From an uncultured Clostridia bacterium (lineage in GTDB: Bacteria; Bacillota; Clostridia; Christensenellales; Aristaeellaceae), in the NCBI GenBank assembly GCA_934662505.1, contig CAKUKE010000011.1, positions 9,188 through 73,187 on the forward strand: 64,000 nucleotides of DNA, in the 5' to 3' direction. The notes beneath the pieces were generated by a model. It did not search any database, was not told the origin of the DNA, and worked only from the letters and a program-made list of their open reading frames with translations. This document shows, one piece after another, positions 52,265-61,219 of the stretch (its first letter is position 1; each line of letters begins with the position of its first letter). A program made the position numbers and the translations under genes.

Positions 52265-53479
52265 TTACTTTTTCACGTCCATGGTCACGGCGCATTGCAG
52301 CGTTCCCGGCTGCAGCCCGCTTCGGACGGCGCCGAGATAATCCTTCCCCAGCAGGTCATAGAAGCTGCCGCTGACGTTCAGCTCGGGCAGCCGTCCGACC
52401 AGTTCGCCGTTTTCCATCAGGTACGCCATCTGCACGGGGGTGGCGAAATGACCGTCGGGCGTGGTATCGCCGCCGGAGGCCAGCACCACGTACACCGCCC
52501 TGCCGGGCACCAGTGCGCCAAGGCTCGGCGCGGTGGGGTCGGTATAGAAGCTGTTGAAGCCCAGCGAAGGCACCCCGTCGTATTCGGCCGCCGCCGTGCC
52601 CAGGTTTTGCAAATGGAACTGCGCCGCGGATTTTCTGGTGGTCAGCAGCCCGGTCAGCGTGCCTTTTTCGATGAGCGCAGGCCGCAGGTCGGGTGCCACG
52701 CACCCTTCCGTGTCAAAGAAGCAGACGCCGGGGTTGGTCTCCGGGTTCATGTCGTTGCGCAGGGAAAGCCTGTCCGAAAACGCCTTCTGCCCCAGCCTGC
52801 CGCTGAGCAGCGACGCGCCCGACACGTATACTTCGGCGACAAAATGCTGCAGGAACGTGCCGAACAGATCCGACGCGTTCATCACCACGGGATACCGGTC
52901 GGGCGTAATGTCGGCGGGGGTATAAAACGCGTCGTATTCCTTTCTGAACTGTTTCAGCAGCCCCTCCTCGTCAAAGGAGGCGCCGTCGTAGACAAGGACG
53001 GTGTCAAACAGGCTGCCCGCCCCCCGGTTCTGCGCCAGCAGCTCAAGCTGGATCCTGCGCCCGGCGCTGACCAGACGGCGACCCAGCGAATTGCGGTACG
53101 ACGCCTTTTTGTCGATCAGGCTGATCTTGTTGGAAAAGGCGAACCGGGGGCACGCTTCGCCCAGACGGTCCAGAAAGCGCTGCATGGCGGGCATGAACGC
53201 GGACACGGTGAAGATCTCCTCCTCGTGCACTTCTTCCCGCTCCAGCGCCCCCTCCAGCCCGCAGGGGTAGGGGATGCCCAACTTCAACGCCTCCGCGGCC
53301 TTTTTCTCCAGCGCCGCCTCGTCGGGCGTACCCAGACAGCCCGCCACGCCGATGCAGCCGTTTTCATACACCCGGACGGTGCCGGTGGTCTCTTCCTGCT
53401 CCCGGAAGCTGTCGATCCTGCCGCCGGTCACATTCAGGGTGACGGAACGGCAGGTATTCGTCAGAAATTCTTTTTCCAT
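52265..53479 (-). CDS. TldE/PmbA family protein, metallopeptidase partner
   Basis: The 404-residue protein lacks the HExxxH zinc motif and fits TldE/PmbA: RNSLGRRLVSAGRRIQLELL near 130, VMNASDLFGTFLQHFVAEVY near 225, and GFNSFYTDPTAP near 320. TldE forms a heterodimer with TldD that removes leader peptides from RiPP precursors and degrades unfolded peptides. It starts 12 bp after tldD. Confidence 0.88.
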   Translation of the reverse strand: MEKEFLTNTCRSVTLNVTGGRIDSFREQEETTGTVRVYENGCIGVAGCLGTPDEAALEKKAAEALKLGIPYPCGLEGALEREEVHEEEIFTVSAFMPAMQRFLDRLGEACPRFAFSNKISLIDKKASYRNSLGRRLVSAGRRIQLELLAQNRGAGSLFDTVLVYDGASFDEEGLLKQFRKEYDAFYTPADITPDRYPVVMNASDLFGTFLQHFVAEVYVSGASLLSGRLGQKAFSDRLSLRNDMNPETNPGVCFFDTEGCVAPDLRPALIEKGTLTGLLTTRKSAAQFHLQNLGTAAAEYDGVPSLGFNSFYTDPTAPSLGALVPGRAVYVVLASGGDTTPDGHFATPVQMAYLMENGELVGRLPELNVSGSFYDLLGKDYLGAVRSGLQPGTLQCAVTMDVKK

Positions 53480-53491
53480 GACTTTTTCACC

Positions 53492-54835
53492 TCACTGCAC
53501 ATTCATGGACGATACGCGGACGTAGGGGCCGCCGAAGCCCACGGGCAGGTTCATCTGCTCCATCTTGCCGCAGCCGCCGGTAACAAAGGACAAAAGCTGC
53601 ACGTCGCGGGTCAGCCCGTCGATCAGCCCCAGGGTCTCAAACACGGAGCCGGTCAGCACGCTGATCTGCACCGGCCGCCCCAGCTTGCCGTCCACGATCT
53701 CATAGGCCAGACTGGGCGCGATGGTAAAGGTGCTCATCCCGCTGCCGTGACGGATGGTCTTGATGAAGTATCCCTTCCTGATGGGCGCGATCAGCTGATC
53801 AAAGTCCAGATCGCCCCCTTCAATGTAGGTGGTGGTCATGCGGACGATGGGCTCAAAGGTGCAGTCCACCGCCCGGGCGTTGCCCGTCGTCGCCTCATCC
53901 AGCGCAGCGGCGGTCTGGGCGCTGTGCAGCCGACCCGTCAGCACGCCGTTTTTGATGAGGTAGTTTTTACGCGCCTTCGTCCCTTCGTCGTCATAGGGCA
54001 CGTAGCCGCTGCCGGGCACGCCGCCCCACTCGGCGATGGACAGAATGGGCGACCCCACGGTTTTGCCCAGCTGCCATTCGTCCCGCATGGTCTCATCCGA
54101 CAGCATGAAGTCCGATTCGGACTTATGGCCGAAGGACTCGTGGGCGAACACGCCCGCCGCCTCCGGCGACAGCACCACGGGGTATTTCCCCGGCGTGACG
54201 GGCACGGATTGCCGCATGAACGCCGCCTGCTCCGCCATGGCCGCGCGGATCTCCTCCGTCAGCCCCTTCAGCTCGTCAAAGCGGGTCGCGCCCTTCTGCC
54301 AGTGGCCGGAGAACTTCTTTTCCCCCTCCGTCATGCTGCAGGAGAAGGACACGCCGCAGGTCTGATAGTCGTAGGTGATGTCCGCGCCCAGACTGGACTT
54401 AAAATGAAACACGCTGCTGCGGTCAAGGTAGGCGCCCCGGGGCATGGTCACGCAGGCGTCCTCGGTCAGAAGGGGCAGGTACGCCTGAAGCAGCGCCTGC
54501 TTCTCTCCCGCCGGAATATCCCGAACGGAGCAGTCCGTAAAGCGCATCACCCTGTCCCGATTGCGCTCAAGACGGCGGACGACGGGGTCGTCTGCAATCT
54601 GTGCGTTCGGCGTGGCGGCGGCATACAGACCGTCCAGCGTATTCTGCAGGTGCGCCAGATCGGTCACGGATGCGTAATACCACATCCTGCCGTCATAGAC
54701 CCGCAGAAAGGCGCGGCGCTCCTCCCGGGTCTTCATTTCCTCCAGCACGCCCGCCTGATAGGAAATCGTCGTGCGGCAGCGGTCTTCCGTCCGCACGTCC
54801 GCGTAAAAATCTTTTTTAAATGCGATCATGCACAT
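53492..54835 (-). CDS. tldD: TldD family metalloprotease
   Basis: The 447-residue protein has the zinc-binding HESFGH motif (HExxxH, near residue 229) followed by KSESDFMLSDE, and the C-terminal RMTTTYIEGGDLDFDQLI and VTGGCGKMEQMNLPVGFGGP regions. It is the catalytic partner of TldE. ATG codons at 54835 and 54829 are both possible behind GAGGAGGA. No RiPP precursor was found nearby. Confidence 0.9.
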   Translation of the reverse strand: MCMIAFKKDFYADVRTEDRCRTTISYQAGVLEEMKTREERRAFLRVYDGRMWYYASVTDLAHLQNTLDGLYAAATPNAQIADDPVVRRLERNRDRVMRFTDCSVRDIPAGEKQALLQAYLPLLTEDACVTMPRGAYLDRSSVFHFKSSLGADITYDYQTCGVSFSCSMTEGEKKFSGHWQKGATRFDELKGLTEEIRAAMAEQAAFMRQSVPVTPGKYPVVLSPEAAGVFAHESFGHKSESDFMLSDETMRDEWQLGKTVGSPILSIAEWGGVPGSGYVPYDDEGTKARKNYLIKNGVLTGRLHSAQTAAALDEATTGNARAVDCTFEPIVRMTTTYIEGGDLDFDQLIAPIRKGYFIKTIRHGSGMSTFTIAPSLAYEIVDGKLGRPVQISVLTGSVFETLGLIDGLTRDVQLLSFVTGGCGKMEQMNLPVGFGGPYVRVSSMNVQ

Positions 54836-54868
54836 GGTTCCTCCTCTGCGCCCTCCCGGCGCACCTGC

Positions 54869-54897
54869 ATGATAGCACAATTTCCAGCGCAGCGCAA
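54869..54897 (-). promoter_or_regulatory. Sigma-A promoter of the TldD/TldE pair
   Basis: On the minus strand TTGCGC (54892-54897), 17 bp, TATCAT (54869-54874), about 35 bp before the start. Confidence 0.65.
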
Positions 54898-55115
54898 GGT
54901 AAAAACACGCTTTTGGGGCGAACCGCTGCGGCGCACCCTGTCATTTCGCTCGGCGCAGCGCGGCCGCCGCTTATTTTTCGCATTCTGTCCGCCGCGGCGG
55001 GAACGGTTCACCGCCTCCGCCGTTGGAACCCGGTGCGCTTCAGAACGGCGGACACAGCGTACCGTTCCGGCACCCTGCCGGAGCAGGCTCCTGATGCGCC
55101 GCACCGTCCCCGCCC

Positions 55116-55751
55116 TTACCGTCCCCGCTTCTGCACGTCCGCATCGATGCGCTGCTTCCAGTCGGCGCCGAGGGTCCCGGACGCGCGGACGCTGCCCACC
55201 GCATCGCTGATGACCGCATAGTTGAGCGCCGTGCCCGCCGCGTCGCACTTGTAATTCACCGCCCGGTCGGCGCTGATGCCAAAGCGCGCCGCCTCCTGCG
55301 CCGCGTCGATGTTCGCCCCCAGAAACAGAAACTCCCAGCCGTATTTTTCCTTCTGATGGGCGATCATGCGGCGCACCGTCTCGTAGTCAAAGCGCCGGCT
55401 GGCGTTTTCACAGCCGTCGGTGGTGATGACGAACATCGTCTTTTCCGGCACGTCCCCGGGACGGGCGTACCTGTGGATGTTCCCAATGTGGCGGATGGCG
55501 CCGCCCACCGCGTCCAGCAGCGCCGTGCTGCCCCGGGTAAAGTATTCCCGCTCCGTCATGGGCGGCACCTTTGCCAGCGGCAGCCGGTCGTGAACGACGG
55601 TGCTCTCGTTGTCAAAAAGCACGGTGGAAACCAGCGCCCCGCCTGCTTCCTTCTTCTGCTTTGCGATCATGGCGTTGAAGCCGCCGATGGTGTCCCGCTC
55701 CAGCCCGGCCATGGAGCCGCTGCGATCCAGAATGAAAACCAGTTCCGTCAT
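55116..55751 (-). CDS. von Willebrand factor type A domain protein
   Basis: The 211-residue protein is one vWA domain with a complete MIDAS site: D9-x-S11-x-S13 (LDRSGSM), the threonine in YFTRGSTALLDAVG, and the aspartate in VITTDGCENAS. Such stand-alone domains in bacteria bind a partner protein through a metal ion. No MoxR ATPase or other vWA partner is present nearby. AAGGAGG precedes the ATG. Confidence 0.88.
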   Translation of the reverse strand: MTELVFILDRSGSMAGLERDTIGGFNAMIAKQKKEAGGALVSTVLFDNESTVVHDRLPLAKVPPMTEREYFTRGSTALLDAVGGAIRHIGNIHRYARPGDVPEKTMFVITTDGCENASRRFDYETVRRMIAHQKEKYGWEFLFLGANIDAAQEAARFGISADRAVNYKCDAAGTALNYAVISDAVGSVRASGTLGADWKQRIDADVQKRGR

Positions 55752-55933
55752 GATGAAAACCCTCCTTCGTTAAATGACGTGCCGAGTATAGCACACCGGA
55801 AGGAGGGTCAGGTCGCCTGTCAGGCGACAATCATCCGCTTTTCATTTTTCAGCCTGTCTGAAAGCCGGAAAGGCAGCGCGGGCGGCGCAGGCGACGAATC
55901 GCGCCTTCCCTTGACGGCGCCCGCCTGTTGTTC

Positions 55934-56935
55934 TCACGCCCCCAGCAGATGCTGGTCAAAGGCGAACAGCGCCTCGTTGATCTCAAAAATGTCGTACTTA
56001 CCCCGTCCGATGAAATACTCGACAATAACGTCGAACCTGCTGCTGTCACTGAGCGCGTAGCCCGCGCGGGCGATCAGGTCGCGGGTCTCCTCCAGGTTCA
56101 GCTCCAGCGCCACGGCAAAGGCCAGCGCCGTAGGCTTGGAGGGACGGTAGTCCGGGTTGCTGCGGATCTTGGAAAACAGCTTTCGATCCACATTCGCCTT
56201 TTTGTAGATTTCCGCATCCTTCCTGCCGCTGCGGTCGATCAGCTTCAGCAGCGTTTCCGAAAAGCCCGCGTCCAGATGGTTCAGCATTTCGTCCAGCCCC
56301 CAGTCCGCTGCGGGCGCGCCTGAAACCGTCTCTGCGGCGCACATCTCCGTCTGCGGCGGCTGAAGGTGCATGCGGCGGCGCCGCTCCCGCATTTCATCGG
56401 CGCGGGCTTCCGCATCCCGGTCGTCGATGTACTGGGCAATGTCCGCAAACAGCTTTCCGCTGATCTGATAAGCGGCGCGGTCGAAAACGACCAGATAGAC
56501 CGTCATGTCCTGCGCCATCAGAAACGCGCCGATGGCATCCACCGCCACCCGGAGCGCCTGATCCCTGGGATAACCGTAGGCGCCCGAGGAGATGAGCGGA
56601 AAGGCCACCGTCTCGCAGCCGTGCGCTTTCGCCAGCGCAAGGCTCTCCCGGTAGCAGGACGCCAGCTGCTCCCGCTCGCCCCTGCCGCCCCCGCGCCACA
56701 CCGGCCCCACCGTGTGAATGACGTACCGGCAGGGCAGACGGTACGCATCGGTCAGTTTGGCTTCGCCTGCCCTGCAGCCGCCCAGCGCACGGCAGGCCGC
56801 CAGCAGCTCCGGCCCCGCCGCCCGATGGATGCAGCCGTCCACGCCGCCTCCGCCCAGCAGCGTCTCATTGGCCGCGTTGACAATGGCGTCCACGTTCATT
56901 TTGGTTATATCGTTGCGAACGATCAAAAGCGGCAT
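55934..56935 (-). CDS. Macro-domain protein with C-terminal helical domain
   Basis: The 333-residue protein has an N-terminal macro domain (about 1-175): VDAIVNAANETLLGGGGVDG, IHRAAGPELL, and AFPLISSGAYGYP. Macro domains remove ADP-ribose or O-acetyl-ADP-ribose groups. The C-terminal ~115 residues (KLIDRSGRKDAEIYKKANVD, then PSKPTALAFAVALELNLEE) form a small helical bundle like the cI/XRE fold, possibly DNA binding. The fusion recurs in Firmicutes. The ATG at 56935 follows GGAGGGG and overlaps the end of the preceding frame. No DarT-type toxin is adjacent. Confidence 0.85.
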   Translation of the reverse strand: MPLLIVRNDITKMNVDAIVNAANETLLGGGGVDGCIHRAAGPELLAACRALGGCRAGEAKLTDAYRLPCRYVIHTVGPVWRGGGRGEREQLASCYRESLALAKAHGCETVAFPLISSGAYGYPRDQALRVAVDAIGAFLMAQDMTVYLVVFDRAAYQISGKLFADIAQYIDDRDAEARADEMRERRRRMHLQPPQTEMCAAETVSGAPAADWGLDEMLNHLDAGFSETLLKLIDRSGRKDAEIYKKANVDRKLFSKIRSNPDYRPSKPTALAFAVALELNLEETRDLIARAGYALSDSSRFDVIVEYFIGRGKYDIFEINEALFAFDQHLLGA

Positions 56936-57571
56936 GTCCGTCCCCTCCGTTTTGAATGTTTTCATAGCGGCTCTTCGCCTTCTGCAGCTCCCGCCTTCTG
57001 CCGTTTGAGGAAAAAAACGTCTGAAACCGGGAGGACAGAAACCCGTTTCGGATTTCAAGCATGGAAAAGGGCGCGCCGGCTTCATCGACAAAGGAACCGT
57101 CCGTCGTTGGATCCAGCATCACCCATTTGTTCAGCCCCTCGTCGAAAATTTCGCAGACCACGTGCGAATCAAAATCAAACGGGGAAAACGGATCGATAAA
57201 CACCCTTCGGGCATAAATGCCGAGGGCAAGGCAGCACTCCGCCAGAATTTTGGATTTGTTCAGGCAGTTGATGCCCCGCTCCCCGTTCTCAAAGCTGTAG
57301 GAAAGCAGCGCCCGCGCGTTGCACGCCACGTGATTGTCAAAAAAGGAACTGTGCGCCAGCCGGGGCGCCAGATAGTGGAGCAGCCGCCCTGCCTTTTCAA
57401 AGGAGGCGCCGCCCTTCGCCACGCCCTCCAGCCCATAGCGGGCTTTCAGCTCCGCCCATTCCGGCGCGTCAAAATCGTATGTGAAACAGGCGTCCTCTTC
57501 CTCCGAAAAATCCGGATAGTTGTTCAGGATTCCAGATACAGGTTTTGCATTTGTTCCTGATACAAATTCAT
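56865..57571 (-). pseudogene. Transglutaminase-like protein gene, frameshifted near the 5' end
   Basis: A good start (ATG at 57571, GAGGGGG upstream) opens a frame that ends at a TGA (57524-57526) after 15 codons. The next frame then continues at once with NNYPDFSEEEDACFTYDFDA and runs on to 56865. The main frame has the catalytic triad of the transglutaminase fold: Cys in INCLNKSKILAECC, His in DSHVVCEIF, Asp in LDPTTDG. Restoring one base near 57527 would join both parts. A GTG at 57422 is the only later start, and it would remove a conserved N-terminal segment. Seven T near 57015 are a second possible slip site. Confidence 0.65.
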
Positions 57572-57687
57572 GCCTTTTCCCCCTCTGCCCGTTTTATTAT
57601 ACTACCACATAACGTTTCTGCGCTCAAGTACCGTCGGCTCCTTCGCTCCCCTATCCCGCAGACACGGGCGTTCCCGCCTTCAAAGCA

Positions 57688-57716
57688 TTGCGGCAGGGCG
57701 TTTTCTATGTTACTAT
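57688..57716 (+). promoter_or_regulatory. Sigma-A promoter of the ABC exporter gene
   Basis: TTGCGG (57688-57693), 17 bp, TACTAT (57711-57716), with the start codon at 57764 behind AAAGGAG. Confidence 0.65.
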
Positions 57717-57763
57717 ATCGTCAAGTCCGCCGGCTGATCCGGCTGTGCAAAGGAGAAGGGTTC

Positions 57764-59449
57764 ATGACGCACACGCAGCATGTCAACCGCCTCATTCGGA
57801 GGAACCTGCCGCATTTCTGGCTCTGTTTCGCCGCGTCGTTCGCAGTGTCCGCCGCAGTGCGCATGCTATCGCTCCTGCCGGCGCTCCTGATGAAGCGCAT
57901 CATCGACGTGTATATTCCCGCGTCCGACGGCGCCGCGGTCATCCGAAACATCGTTCTGCTGGTCACGGTTGCGCTGGTCAGCAGCGCGCTCACGGCATGG
58001 TACCGGAAAACGACCATCGTCACCGGGCGGCGCATGGGACATCTGCTCTTTGCCAGATGCTTTGAAAAAATCCTCTATCAGCCGATGCGGTTCTACGATG
58101 AGAACAATTCGGCGGAGATCGCCTCCTACTGCCGCACGGAGGCCATGGAATACGTGCTGCTCTGGATCGCGGATCTTCCGCAGCTGCTGTCCAACCTGTG
58201 CGTCGGCCTGACGGTTTTCGCATCGCTGGTTCAGATGAACGCCGCGGTCGGCGCGATACAGCTTCTCTACATCCCCCTGCTGCTGATCCCCAGCAGGCTT
58301 TTAGCAAACAAAACGCAGGGCTACGGCGCGCGCATCACGGCCAACCGTGCCAGAACAAGCCAGATTCTCAGCGACACCTTCCGCGGCATCCGCTTTGTCA
58401 AGACCATGCTGATCGAGCCGTTTCAGCTGAAAAAGCTCAATCAGGTCAACGACGACACCCTTTCCGTCTGGAGCCGGATGGTCGCGCTGGAAAACGCGCA
58501 GGGCATCTGGATGACCACGCTGGTGGATTCGCTCTTTACGGGCGTCACGTTCGGCCTGGGCGCGCTGTACGTGCTCCGCGGACAGCTTTCCACCGGCTCG
58601 CTGGTCGTCATTCTGGGCTTCCTGCCGCAGCTTTTCGACATCATCAAAAGCGTTTCCAAAACCAATTTCAGCTATAAAAAGATGCTGGGCTCCTATGGGA
58701 AGCTGTTTGAAATGATCTCTATGGCGGATGAAAGAGACGCGCCGTGCGAAAACAGACCGTTCGTCTTTCAGCGCGCGGTGCGCTACGACCATGTGGCCTT
58801 CCGCTACAGCGAAGCCCGCGGAAACGTGTTCTCCGATCTGTCCTTTGAGATCCGGCGCGGCGAATGGGTGGGCGTCGTGGGTGAAAGCGGCGCAGGCAAG
58901 AGCACCATGGCCGATTTGCTGCAAAAATTCTACACGCCCGGCAGCGGTCATATCTTCATCGACGATACGGACGTTGGCGCCATCGACCTCTGCGCGCTGC
59001 GCAGAAACGTCATCAGCGTCGCGCAGGACACGTTCCTCTTTCCCGGCACGCTGCGTGAAAACCTGCTGCTGGCCGACCCCCACGCCGGCGACGAAGCGCT
59101 GACGGACGTTCTCGCCCGGGTTCAGCTCGCCGATCTGCTGCAAAAACTGCCCCACGGGCTGGACGAGGAGATCGGCGAAAACGGGGTGCAGCTCTCCGGC
59201 GGTCAGCGCCAGCGGCTGGCGCTGGCACAGGCGCTGCTCCACGGCTGCCAGATCCTGATTCTGGACGAGGTAACGTCAAACCTGGATGAAAAAACGGAGC
59301 AGGAGATCGCCTGCATGCTGAAGGCGCTTCAGGAAAAGGAGCGCCTGACCATCCTCTGCATTTCCCACCGGCCGCACATTCTGACCTATGCCGACCGCGT
59401 CATGACCCTCAAGGGGGGCAGGGCGCAATGGCAGACGCCGTCCGCCTGA
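57764..59449 (+). CDS. ABC transporter, fused permease and ATPase (exporter half-transporter)
   Basis: The 561-residue protein has six N-terminal membrane helices (to about 300) and a nucleotide-binding domain with Walker A GESGAGKST (near 372), signature LSGGQRQRLA (near 477), Walker B ILILDEV (near 498) and the switch histidine in CISHR (near 531). It should work as a homodimer, or with a second half not seen here, exporting a lipid, drug or peptide. There is no N-terminal peptidase C39 domain. Monocistronic. Confidence 0.92.
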   Translation: MTHTQHVNRLIRRNLPHFWLCFAASFAVSAAVRMLSLLPALLMKRIIDVYIPASDGAAVIRNIVLLVTVALVSSALTAWYRKTTIVTGRRMGHLLFARCFEKILYQPMRFYDENNSAEIASYCRTEAMEYVLLWIADLPQLLSNLCVGLTVFASLVQMNAAVGAIQLLYIPLLLIPSRLLANKTQGYGARITANRARTSQILSDTFRGIRFVKTMLIEPFQLKKLNQVNDDTLSVWSRMVALENAQGIWMTTLVDSLFTGVTFGLGALYVLRGQLSTGSLVVILGFLPQLFDIIKSVSKTNFSYKKMLGSYGKLFEMISMADERDAPCENRPFVFQRAVRYDHVAFRYSEARGNVFSDLSFEIRRGEWVGVVGESGAGKSTMADLLQKFYTPGSGHIFIDDTDVGAIDLCALRRNVISVAQDTFLFPGTLRENLLLADPHAGDEALTDVLARVQLADLLQKLPHGLDEEIGENGVQLSGGQRQRLALAQALLHGCQILILDEVTSNLDEKTEQEIACMLKALQEKERLTILCISHRPHILTYADRVMTLKGGRAQWQTPSA

Positions 59450-59524
59450 AACCGTCCGCACGACACATTCCCGGAGGCGGTGTGAAGCTGCACGCACGGT
59501 TCTCCATATAAAAAACACCTGCCT

Positions 59525-59649
59525 GCACGGAAAGCATTCCTCCAATTGATGGTTACCCTATCGGCGTAAAACCCCCGCGCGCACGGAAAGCACCCGGCAT
59601 GCCGCTGCGCAGGCAGTGCTCCATCAGCTCCCATGCGGCACGGAAAGCA
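59525..59649. repeat. Three copies of GCACGGAAAGCA with 56-57 bp period
   Basis: The exact 12-mer begins at 59525, 59581 and 59638. Flanking sequence is not conserved. This is a third independent example of a near-60-bp period in a gene-free spacer of the window. Confidence 0.75.
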
Positions 59650-59677
59650 TCGCAGAAGGGCGCACGGTATCCCATGC

Positions 59678-59727
59678 AAAAAAGCCCCCGCACCCGCCCG
59701 AAGACCGGTGCGAAGGGGCTTTTTTTG
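59678..59727. terminator. Bidirectional terminator between ABC exporter and CPBP genes
   Basis: AAAAAAGCCCC and GGGGCTTTTTTT, with GCACC/GGTGC pairing inside. Serves both convergent genes. Confidence 0.88.
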
Positions 59728-59906
59728 TTTTGCTGCGGACGCCCGGACACGGCGGAAAAACGTTCTGAATCCCTTTCCCCCAGCGCGCCGCCTGATGCGT
59801 TTTTTCCACGGTCGGGCAGCCCTTTCCCTGACCGTCCAGCCATGCTCCGGCCTTTTTGCCGGCGCATTGCCGCCCGTCATTCCGCCATGTCATCGTACGC
59901 TTTCCT

Positions 59907-60659
59907 TCACAAGCCGGTCTCTGTCCCCTCCCCTTGATTTTTCGGAAGGGTTCTCATGAGGATCAGGTTATAGGCGACCGTGAGCAAGATCAGCACCGCG
60001 ATATGGAGCAGCTGCCTTTCCATGGTAAGTCCCGCGTCATTTGCAAACGTGCCCAGCGTGTTGATGGCGGCGTGGACGAGAACGCAGGGGAGCAGACTCC
60101 CGCCGCGGTCAAAAATGGTGACCAGCAGGAAGCCCACCGCGACGGCAAAGACGATCTGGCACAGGTTGTTCACAAGCTCCATCCCGCTGCCGTTGAGCAG
60201 GTTGATGATATGCCCGATGCCGAAGGTCACGCTTGAGATCACAACAGCCGATCTGACATTTTCCCTTGCAAGGGCGACAAACAGAAGCCCCCGGAAGATC
60301 ACTTCCTCCAAAAACCCGACGCAGAGCATGCACACGATGCGGCAGGCCGTTTCTACCGGCGTGTAATGGACTGCCACGCCGTTCCACAGGTTGCCGGTCG
60401 CCAGCACCACAAGCGGCACATAGTAAAGGAACCGCCATGCGGGAACGGTCGATTTGCACAGCCCATACCGTTTCTGCAGGTGATTTTTTCGGAGAAAGGC
60501 AAACAGAACCACGGTCTGCAAAACACAGAAAACCGCGCTTGCAGCGTATTCGACGCCCATCATTTTATTCAGCGGGTTCGCCAGCGATTGCAGCACGCAG
60601 TACACCGCAATCCATACGACCGCAAAGGCCGTCTCGTTTTTTTCATACAGCTTTTTCAT
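59907..60659 (-). CDS. CPBP family intramembrane glutamic protease
   Basis: The 250-residue protein has about eight membrane helices and the three CPBP/Abi motifs: E118-E119-V-I-F-R123, H150 in FGIGH and H196-x3-N200 in VHAAIN. Members cleave membrane proteins or provide bacteriocin immunity. Last gene of a five-gene minus-strand cluster; 60 bp from the next gene. Confidence 0.9.
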   Translation of the reverse strand: MKKLYEKNETAFAVVWIAVYCVLQSLANPLNKMMGVEYAASAVFCVLQTVVLFAFLRKNHLQKRYGLCKSTVPAWRFLYYVPLVVLATGNLWNGVAVHYTPVETACRIVCMLCVGFLEEVIFRGLLFVALARENVRSAVVISSVTFGIGHIINLLNGSGMELVNNLCQIVFAVAVGFLLVTIFDRGGSLLPCVLVHAAINTLGTFANDAGLTMERQLLHIAVLILLTVAYNLILMRTLPKNQGEGTETGL

Positions 60660-60719
60660 GCCGTTTCCTCCTGTGCTGCCGATTTAGGCGCCGAACGTCA
60701 CCTGCTCCGCGTTTTCTTT

Positions 60720-61160
60720 TCATTCATCTGTTGCTGATCTGCCGGAACAGCGTTCTTTCCCCCACCAATCCGGCATCAGTTTCCTGAGGGTCACGGTTTT
60801 CCTGCTTTCATAATCCACCATGATCTCTGTATTTTCGTTTTCCCCGTTCAACTGATGCAGAAATTCACGGCACGCGCCGCAGGGCATCCCGCTCCCGCCG
60901 CCAGACGGCGCCCTGTCCCGAAAGGCGATCAGCCTTTTGATTCGCGTCTGACCGCTGCCTGCATACATGTTCAGCGCGGCGACCCGTTCCGCACATAAAT
61001 TCATGACGCCGCTGCACGCCTCAATGCAAAACCCCGTATAGCTCGTTCCATCCCCGCTTTCCAAGGCGCATACCACATGATGCGCCTGAATAAAAGGGCT
61101 TACATCCTCCGGGTGATATTCTTTTTTTGCCCGCTCATAGAGCTTTTCCCATATATCCAT
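60720..61160 (-). CDS. Cytidine deaminase family protein
   Basis: The 146-residue protein has the zinc site of cytidine deaminases: C56-A-E58 and P-C94-G-A-C97. The catalytic acid is E58. It is related to Cda and blasticidin-S deaminase. The C-terminal tail (KLMPDWWGKERCSGRSATDE) has WW as in the longer Clostridia members. Substrate cytidine, deoxycytidine or an analogue. Confidence 0.85.
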   Translation of the reverse strand: MDIWEKLYERAKKEYHPEDVSPFIQAHHVVCALESGDGTSYTGFCIEACSGVMNLCAERVAALNMYAGSGQTRIKRLIAFRDRAPSGGGSGMPCGACREFLHQLNGENENTEIMVDYESRKTVTLRKLMPDWWGKERCSGRSATDE

Positions 61161-61219
61161 ATCGCCCTCCTGCGTTCATGGCGGCCTGCCGCAAGGAGAA
61201 GCAGTACGCCAAAGGCGCT

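Larger units (their letters stand above)
59450..59906. other. Gene-free spacer with repeats and terminator
   Basis: Between two convergent genes. It holds the GCACGGAAAGCA repeats and a bidirectional terminator. Small open frames across it look like translated repeats and are not supported. Confidence 0.6.

Noticed and set aside
55934..57571. Macro-domain and transglutaminase-like genes as a DarTG-like toxin-antitoxin pair
   Set aside because: No DarT ADP-ribosyltransferase motifs are present, and the neighbouring gene is a transglutaminase-type fold with a Cys-His-Asp triad.
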